From CAZCGA01 sp964498075 (lineage in GTDB: Bacteria > Desulfobacterota > Binatia > HRBIN30), in contig CAZCGA010000111.1 in assembly GCA_964498075.1 (NCBI GenBank), positions 1 to 22,389 of the forward strand: a stretch of 22,389 nucleotides of DNA, given 5' to 3'. Made by a program: the position numbers and the translations under genes. Below, in pieces: positions 17,535 to 22,389 of the stretch. A model generated the notes under the pieces. The model saw only the letters and a program-made list of their open reading frames with translations, had not been told where the DNA came from and searched no databases. Numbering within the stretch: the first letter of the stretch is position 1; each line of letters starts with the position of its first letter.

Positions 17535-17798
17535 TGTAGGGGCGAGGCATTTCCCCACCAGTCCGGCAGCGGCGCTCGCCCGCGCACGGCTGTCCGCACC
17601 CCGCACCGCCGGTCGACCAGGGCCGGAAATGCCTCGCCCTTTCCCCGCTGCGGTCCATCAGCTGCCGCCTCGTGCAGGCTGTGGCGCCCGTCAGGGCGAG
17701 GCATTTCCGCGTGCGCCAGTACCGGCGGCGCCATCCGCGTGCGCCGGTGCGCAATCGGACGCCGGTGCCTAGTTGATGGGAAATGCCTCGCCCCTACA
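17535..17798. mobile_element. MITE-like element with 21-bp perfect terminal inverted repeats
   Basis: The ends 17535-17555 and 17778-17798 are exact reverse complements, TGTAGGGGCGAGGCATTTCC plus one C at the left. Two inner copies of the core lie at 17625-17640 (inverted) and 17693-17708 (direct), so the four copies alternate in orientation. No transposase ORF is inside and no target-site duplication is evident. It fits a non-autonomous element or a nested palindromic repeat cluster; the type of mobility is inference. Confidence 0.6.
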
Positions 17799-17819
17799 CC
17801 TGCCTCAGGTCAGGGCCGA

Positions 17820-17885
17820 TCACCAGCCACCGCGGACTGCACGGACGTAGTTGTCGTTCGTCTTATTGTTGGTGTTCGAGTTGCC
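17820..17885 (-). pseudogene. DUF1566 (Lcl C-terminal domain) gene, 3' remnant
   Basis: The minus strand reads GNSNTNNKTNDNYVRAVRGG then W and TGA. This is the usual end of DUF1566/Lcl_C proteins (YVRAVRGG) and is homologous to the end of the intact gene at 18145 (DCARAVRGGL). Immediately upstream the frame runs into the CGATACG repeat, so all but about 21 residues are lost. Confidence 0.65.
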
Positions 17886-17887
17886 GA

Positions 17888-17987
17888 CCCTTCGATACGC
17901 TCCCCTTCGACAGGCTCAGGGTCGTTACTCAGGGCACTCGGTTCGCACTCCGACTACTCCGAGTGGGCCGAAGGACGTATCGAGGGG
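17888..17987. repeat. CGATACG-type inverted repeat (hairpin-forming)
   Basis: CCCTTCGATACG (17888-17899) pairs with CGTATCGAGGGG (17976-17987) with one mismatch, and an inner pair CACTCGG (17935-17941) and CCGAGTG (17959-17965) is perfect. Related sequence occurs at about 777-800 and, inverted, at about 18124-18143. In two of these places it adjoins a truncated gene. Confidence 0.55.
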
Positions 17988-18144
17988 ACGCCCGCTTGGT
18001 GCTCCTCTACCCGGCGTTGCAAGTTATCCGTGTGTCCGACGTGGTAGGAGCCATCTGCACAGCGGCGCATGTGCGCAAAGAAGGGCCGGCCCATTGCCGA
18101 ATGTCCCGAGTCGCGGCCATCTTCTCAGGCCGCGTATCGAGGGA

Positions 18145-18984
18145 TCACAAGCCACCACGGACCGCGCGGGCACAGTCAATGGCCGTCGTCTTACTGACGA
18201 GGCCGTTCGATTGACCATCGTCGAAGTTTACGTTCCATGCGCAGAACAGATTGGCGCAGGTCGGATTGTCCGCGAGGGTAGCAGACGACCAGTAGAAGGC
18301 CGGCGCGGTCGGACCAAAGACTGGCATGATGCACGGGCTCCCTGTTCCACACCCGGTCGCGGACAGGTCCACGATCGTCTGCAACTCCGAGAGCGTCGGC
18401 ACCCGCCAGTCACTGTGCCCGCCCAGGCCGGGGCACGTGCTGGTCGCGCACAGCTGCCCATTCACCCGCTCTAAGAAGTTCGTGAACAAGACCCCGTCGG
18501 GTGCCGTTCCGCTCGCGCTCCATTTGTACCGATTGTTCACGTCGTGCGGGTCACTGCACGTCGTGGTCGAGCACTGCACGGAAGCTCCGAAAGTGCCCGT
18601 CTTCTTCTCCCAGATCAGCCCCGTCTGGTTGTCGGTCACTGTCCCGTCGCCGTTGTCCACCAACCCGGTCGCACCCGGCGCAGCGGGGCAGCCACCCACT
18701 TGTCCGGTCGTGGCGTTGTAGCACAGCGGGGTATCCTCCACTGGGGGGACTGGGGAGAGCCCGCCGAGGAATACCTCCCCGCTCTCCAGCACCTTGAAGC
18801 GCTGCGATGCCCCCGTGTTGTCGGTCACTACGAAGCCAGCGCCCGGCGCCGGCTGGACCTTGACGTCGTCGGCGCGCGCGGCGGCACCAAACCCCAGCAG
18901 GGCCAGCCCCCATGGGGCGACCACCACCAGCGCGAGTCGGAGCACGGCAGCGCGGTGCAACGTGCGAGGAGTGTTCCTTTCCAT
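18145..18984 (-). CDS. Secreted DUF1566 (Lcl C-terminal domain) protein
   Basis: 279 residues. The signal peptide has the core LALVVVAPWGLALLGFGAAARA, cut near residue 38. A short beta-rich repeat segment (GFVVTDNTGASQRFKVLESGEVFLGG...LCYNATTGQVGGC) precedes the Lcl_C/DUF1566 domain: DNGDGTVTDNQTGLIWEKK, HSDWRVPTLSELQTIVD, FYWSSATL, AWNVNFDDGQSNG and ARAVRGG at the end. Several Cys in the domain may form disulfides. The family is common in surface and fimbria-like bacterial proteins and is related to a Legionella collagen-like adhesin domain; here the function is unknown. A strong ribosome binding site AAGGAGG sits 7-8 bases before the ATG, overlapping the stop of the upstream gene, so the two form an operon. 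Confidence 0.88.
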   Translation of the reverse strand: MERNTPRTLHRAAVLRLALVVVAPWGLALLGFGAAARADDVKVQPAPGAGFVVTDNTGASQRFKVLESGEVFLGGLSPVPPVEDTPLCYNATTGQVGGCPAAPGATGLVDNGDGTVTDNQTGLIWEKKTGTFGASVQCSTTTCSDPHDVNNRYKWSASGTAPDGVLFTNFLERVNGQLCATSTCPGLGGHSDWRVPTLSELQTIVDLSATGCGTGSPCIMPVFGPTAPAFYWSSATLADNPTCANLFCAWNVNFDDGQSNGLVSKTTAIDCARAVRGGL

Positions 18985-18992
18985 TCGCGAAT

Positions 18993-18999
18993 CCTCCTT
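18993..18999 (-). promoter_or_regulatory. Ribosome binding site of the DUF1566 gene
   Basis: On the minus strand AAGGAGG precedes the ATG at 18984 by 8 bases. It overlaps the TAA stop (18998-19000) of the upstream gene, tying the two genes together. Confidence 0.8.
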
Positions 19000-19810
19000 A
19001 GTCGTATGCGCGCGGCTCGGACTGGTCCGCCGCGTGTGCGTATTGTCTCATGCCAACCCCGAGCAGCAGCAGGACGAGAGCCGCGAGGCCGATGCCGGAA
19101 ACGACCGGGGCGGACGCCGCGGGCACGAAGAACCAGCCAGTCGTGTTGCCGGAGTCGATCGAGTGGTGCGCGGCGGCCGGCCCCGGTGCCAGGAGCCGTC
19201 CTGTGGCCCCGATGCCGGCCACGTCGACGTAGTCGATGAGCTCAGAGGCCGTCGGCGCCAAGTCTAGGAAGGCCTTCTGGCCCGGTATGCTGCTGCGGAT
19301 CACGAGCAATTCGCCCGGAGCGCCCATTAACCTGAGGCCATCGAGGATCCTCTGGGTGACCCCGGCTTCGAACCGCACCGTCTTCCCAGTGCTCGTGATG
19401 ATACGCAGGTCGAAGAAGGTATTGCTGCCCAAGACGCTCGCAATCTCCGGAGCCCCGCAACCGTCTTCCAACAGCACCGTCCCGGTGCCCGCATCGAACG
19501 TGCCGCGGTTGTCCCAGTTGCCTGCCAGGCGGATCGTGCTTGCCTGGGCCTGGAGCGTCCCGGCGGGCTCGATCAGCAGGTCGTTGCACCCCAGCGCCAG
19601 CAGCGCGTCGCCGAGCTGCACGGTCGAGCCCGCGCCGATGCTCAGGCCCGTGGCGCCGGCGGGCGTCGCCGCGCCCAGCCCGGTGAGCACCAACAGCACG
19701 GCCGTGGCCGTGCACAGCGCAACAGTGAGCCCGGCCGCACCTTCGCGGTGGTGCCGCCTCCGCGGATTCGACGTGGCCAGCGTCGGATCACAGCAGAGCA
19801 CAATCTCCAT
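18998..19810 (-). CDS. Membrane-anchored surface protein with IPTL/exosortase-like C-terminal tail
   Basis: 270 residues; the family is not firmly recognised. A basic N-terminus (NPRRRHHREG) leads into a hydrophobic segment (LTVALCTATAVLLVLTGLGAA) acting as a signal peptide or anchor. The body has the pattern of repetitive beta-sheet surface proteins: LAGNWDNRGTFDAGTGTVLL, TFFDLRIITSTGKTVRFEAG, LLVIRSSIPG and SIDSGNTTGWF. The C-terminus has a Pro/Ser motif, a hydrophobic helix (VVSGIGLAALVLLLLGVGM) and a short polar tail, like the tripartite sorting signals processed by exosortase-type enzymes, although the exact IPTL or PEP motif is absent and no sortase is in the window. The ATG has a strong ribosome binding site (GGGGAGGG, 6 bases upstream). 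It is the first gene of a two-gene operon. Confidence 0.78.
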   Translation of the reverse strand: MEIVLCCDPTLATSNPRRRHHREGAAGLTVALCTATAVLLVLTGLGAATPAGATGLSIGAGSTVQLGDALLALGCNDLLIEPAGTLQAQASTIRLAGNWDNRGTFDAGTGTVLLEDGCGAPEIASVLGSNTFFDLRIITSTGKTVRFEAGVTQRILDGLRLMGAPGELLVIRSSIPGQKAFLDLAPTASELIDYVDVAGIGATGRLLAPGPAAAHHSIDSGNTTGWFFVPAASAPVVSGIGLAALVLLLLGVGMRQYAHAADQSEPRAYD

Positions 19811-19816
19811 GCGTCA

Positions 19817-19824
19817 CCCTCCCC
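19817..19824 (-). promoter_or_regulatory. Ribosome binding site of the surface-protein gene
   Basis: GGGGAGGG on the minus strand lies 6 bases before the ATG at 19810 and supports that start despite the long N-terminal extension before the hydrophobic segment. Confidence 0.7.
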
Positions 19825-19924
19825 AAGGCGCGTGAGTTTCGCTGCCTGCCCGGTCATACTCTCTCAACGCTGCGAACCGGCGCCAGGACCTAATGCCACT
19901 AAGGCGGGATGAGCACAAGGGCGG

Positions 19925-19953
19925 GGCTGGAGGAGCAAAGCCCGCTGAAGAGA
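19925..19953 (+). repeat. Copy B of the acyltransferase-tail repeat
   Basis: It matches the 3' end of the DUF482 gene (17217-17245) in 28 of 29 bases and in frame reads LEEQSPLKRIESLKP and stop. It lies 79 bases before the Uma2 start. It is either the relic of a duplicated acyltransferase 3' end or an inserted repeat unit. Confidence 0.7.
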
Positions 19954-20031
19954 ATCGAGTCGTTGAAGCCTTGAGCGGATGCACTGGGCTTGCGCTTCTC
20001 AGAATCGTGGTGAGTTGGTAGTATCAAGCCG

Positions 20032-20604
20032 ATGACACAAGCCGCGCCGCTCGACAGCCGATACACGAGCCAAGCATACTTCAACCTTGTTGAGACGGGT
20101 GTTCTAACGGCCAACGACCGCGTCGAGCTGCTGGAGGGGGTGATCGTTGCCATGTCGCCGCAGAATCCACGACATGCTTCCTCAACGACCCGAGTTGATA
20201 GCGCCTTGCGGCGAGCGGTTGGCGGCCGCGCGGTCATCAGGGTGCAGTTGCCATTCATCGCGGGCGGCTATTCGGTGCCGGAGCCGGACGTCATCGTCGT
20301 GCCGGGCCAGGAGTCGGACTATGACGATGCGCATCCGACAACGGCGCTCCTAGTCGTCGAAGTGGCGGACAGCTCCCTGCTTCAAGACCGACTGACCAAA
20401 GCGGCGATCTACGCCGCGGCAAATGTTCCGGAGTACTGGCTGGTCAACCTGCGTGACGACTGCGTCGAGGTGTTTCGGGCACCCGACCCGACGATGCGGC
20501 AGTACCGCGAGCGCCGCGTCGCGCAGCGCAGTGAGCGTCTCGAGATCATCGGGCTGCCTAATGGGAGCGTAGCTGTGGAAGACCTCCTCCCAGCGACGCG
20601 ATAA
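20032..20604 (+). CDS. Uma2-family (DUF820) putative endonuclease
   Basis: 190 residues, the normal length of Uma2 proteins, which have a PD-(D/E)XK restriction-endonuclease-like fold. Key segments are ELLEGVIVAMSP (32-43) with H48, EPDVIVV with D86, LLVVEVADSSL with E110, K123 (LTKAAIYAA) and the closing VPEYWLVNL. All expected catalytic positions are present. The start ATG has a weak ribosome binding site. It is flanked by direct copies of the acyltransferase-tail repeat (19925-19953; 20651-20667), and part of its 5' region is duplicated at 17346-17392. The cellular role of the family is not established; members are often numerous and associated with mobile regions. Confidence 0.9.
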   Translation: MTQAAPLDSRYTSQAYFNLVETGVLTANDRVELLEGVIVAMSPQNPRHASSTTRVDSALRRAVGGRAVIRVQLPFIAGGYSVPEPDVIVVPGQESDYDDAHPTTALLVVEVADSSLLQDRLTKAAIYAAANVPEYWLVNLRDDCVEVFRAPDPTMRQYRERRVAQRSERLEIIGLPNGSVAVEDLLPATR

Positions 20605-20740
20605 TTCCGGGTTTGCACGGCCGACCCGCGGCCGTCTCTGCTATCGGCAAGCAGAGCCCGCTGAGGAAAATTGGGCGATTACCGATGTGACCGTCGACAA
20701 GGGCGAAGAACCCGCCGGTATCGACGAAGACCCGTCTCAC
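20558..20740 (-). pseudogene. Truncated VapC-like PIN-domain toxin
   Basis: The frame begins (GTG) MRRVFVDTGGFFALVDG, the first strand and first acidic residue (D7) of a PIN-domain ribonuclease; full-length toxins have about 130-150 residues. After residue 17 (about 20690) it changes to unrelated sequence that runs through tail-repeat copy C and into the Uma2 3' end. The remaining PIN acidic residues are gone, so it cannot be an active nuclease. The GTG overlaps the stop of the upstream antitoxin-like gene by 4 bases (GTGA), the arrangement of a toxin-antitoxin operon. Confidence 0.7.
20651..20667 (+). repeat. Copy C of the acyltransferase-tail repeat
   Basis: GCAGAGCCCGCTGAGGA in direct orientation, in frame reading KQSPLRKIGRLPM and stop. 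It lies 46 bases after the Uma2 stop and 22 bases from where the VapC sequence breaks off. Confidence 0.55.
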
Positions 20741-21028
20741 TCGCGTTCGTGCTCGTCAGCGTAGATGTCCGCCAGGTGCTTGTACTTGTCACTCGATACG
20801 TCAGAGAAATCGGAGCGCGCCGTGCCGGCGAGAGCCAAGGACCGAGCGTACGGACCTTCGCCGCGCCGCCGCTTCTTCGGACGCCGAGTGGGCGTCATCG
20901 TTTTCCGGCCATTGCCCACCGACTTGTTCAGCGCCGCGATGAGGCGACGGCGATCCTTTGCCGGAAGCCGCCGCGCTTGTTCTATCATCCGTTCCAGCTT
21001 TTCCATCTGGCCGTCCCGTGTCGCGAAC

Positions 21029-21042
<14 letters not shown>
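20737..21042 (-). CDS. Antitoxin-like protein, partner of the truncated VapC-type toxin
   Basis: 101 residues. The N-terminal half is an amphipathic helix (MEKLERMIEQARRLPAKDRR), followed by a strongly basic stretch (RRPKKRRRGEG) and a C-terminal acidic segment (TARSDFSDVSSDKYKHLADI) of the type that binds a PIN toxin. Composition and the 4-base overlap with the toxin start support an antitoxin role; the DNA-binding family is not clear. The ATG at 21040-21042 lies inside the last codons of clpA in another frame (14-base overlap), so expression may be coupled to clpA. An internal ATG (MEKLERM) is an alternative start. Without an intact toxin it may be an orphan antitoxin. Confidence 0.68.

Positions 21043-22389
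<1,347 letters not shown>

Larger units (their letters stand above)
17255..17819. other. Gene-free stretch with Uma2 fragment and MITE-like element
   Basis: No intact gene. It contains a 47-base fragment of the Uma2 gene (17346-17392) and a 264-bp element with 21-bp inverted ends (17535-17798). Between them, the minus strand from about 17510 to 17395 has protein-like words in two frames (DPYSFEELWRRYAAT; RQTLAFEIEAEAKLRSL), possibly a frameshifted remnant that I cannot identify. Confidence 0.5.

Noticed and set aside
17535..17798. CRISPR array
   Set aside because: The four units alternate in orientation and spacing is uneven; there are no cas genes.

Overview
The window is a high-GC bacterial chromosome segment. 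Long secreted beta-propeller proteins, Cys-rich CDDGN repeats, YVTN propellers, DUF1566 and DUF482 genes together suggest an uncultured soil or sediment lineage of deltaproteobacterial grade (Binatota/Desulfobacterota/Myxococcota-like). That placement is inference from gene content; no rRNA or tRNA gene was seen.

Layout. 1-895: decayed accessory DNA, with a short ORF carrying a D...ExK nuclease-like motif, a 12-bp inverted repeat pair, and the 17-codon stump of a tyrosine recombinase. 896-3785 (-): one secreted YVTN-propeller/PD40/dockerin-like protein split by a one-base frameshift in a C5 run. 3851-7264 (-): a 1137-aa class III nucleotide cyclase with two zinc ribbons, a P-loop ATPase and a helical TPR-like tail. 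7433-8439 (+): the start of a Gfo/Idh/MocA oxidoreductase, then an SGNH hydrolase. 8632-15212 (+): two tandem paralogous secreted proteins (1086 and 1107 aa), each with 14 FG-GAP-like repeats, four Cys-rich repeats and a shared C-terminal Cys domain; the stop of the first overlaps the GTG start of the second. 15371-17254 (+): an exported FKBP prolyl isomerase and a DUF482/GNAT acyltransferase. 17255-18144: no intact gene, but an Uma2 fragment, a 264-bp MITE-like element made of four alternating inverted copies of one motif, a DUF1566 3' remnant and a CGATACG repeat. 18145-19810 (-): a two-gene operon of a membrane-anchored surface protein and a DUF1566 protein. 20032-20604 (+): an Uma2-family nuclease flanked by copies of the DUF482 3' end. 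20558-21042 (-): an antitoxin-like gene followed by a VapC/PIN toxin cut off after 17 residues. 21029-22389 (-): clpA, running off the right edge.

Most intact genes encode exported or surface proteins plus a folding factor (FKBP) that could serve them. The clearest unusual structures are the FG-GAP/Cys-rich tandem pair and the 17.2-21.0 kb region. In the latter, near-identical sequence pieces (28/29 and 46/47 bp), a truncated toxin and MITE-like repeats record recent rearrangement beside the housekeeping gene clpA. I saw no complete, clearly new multi-gene system; the tandem pair with its uncharacterised shared C-terminal domain is the best candidate.
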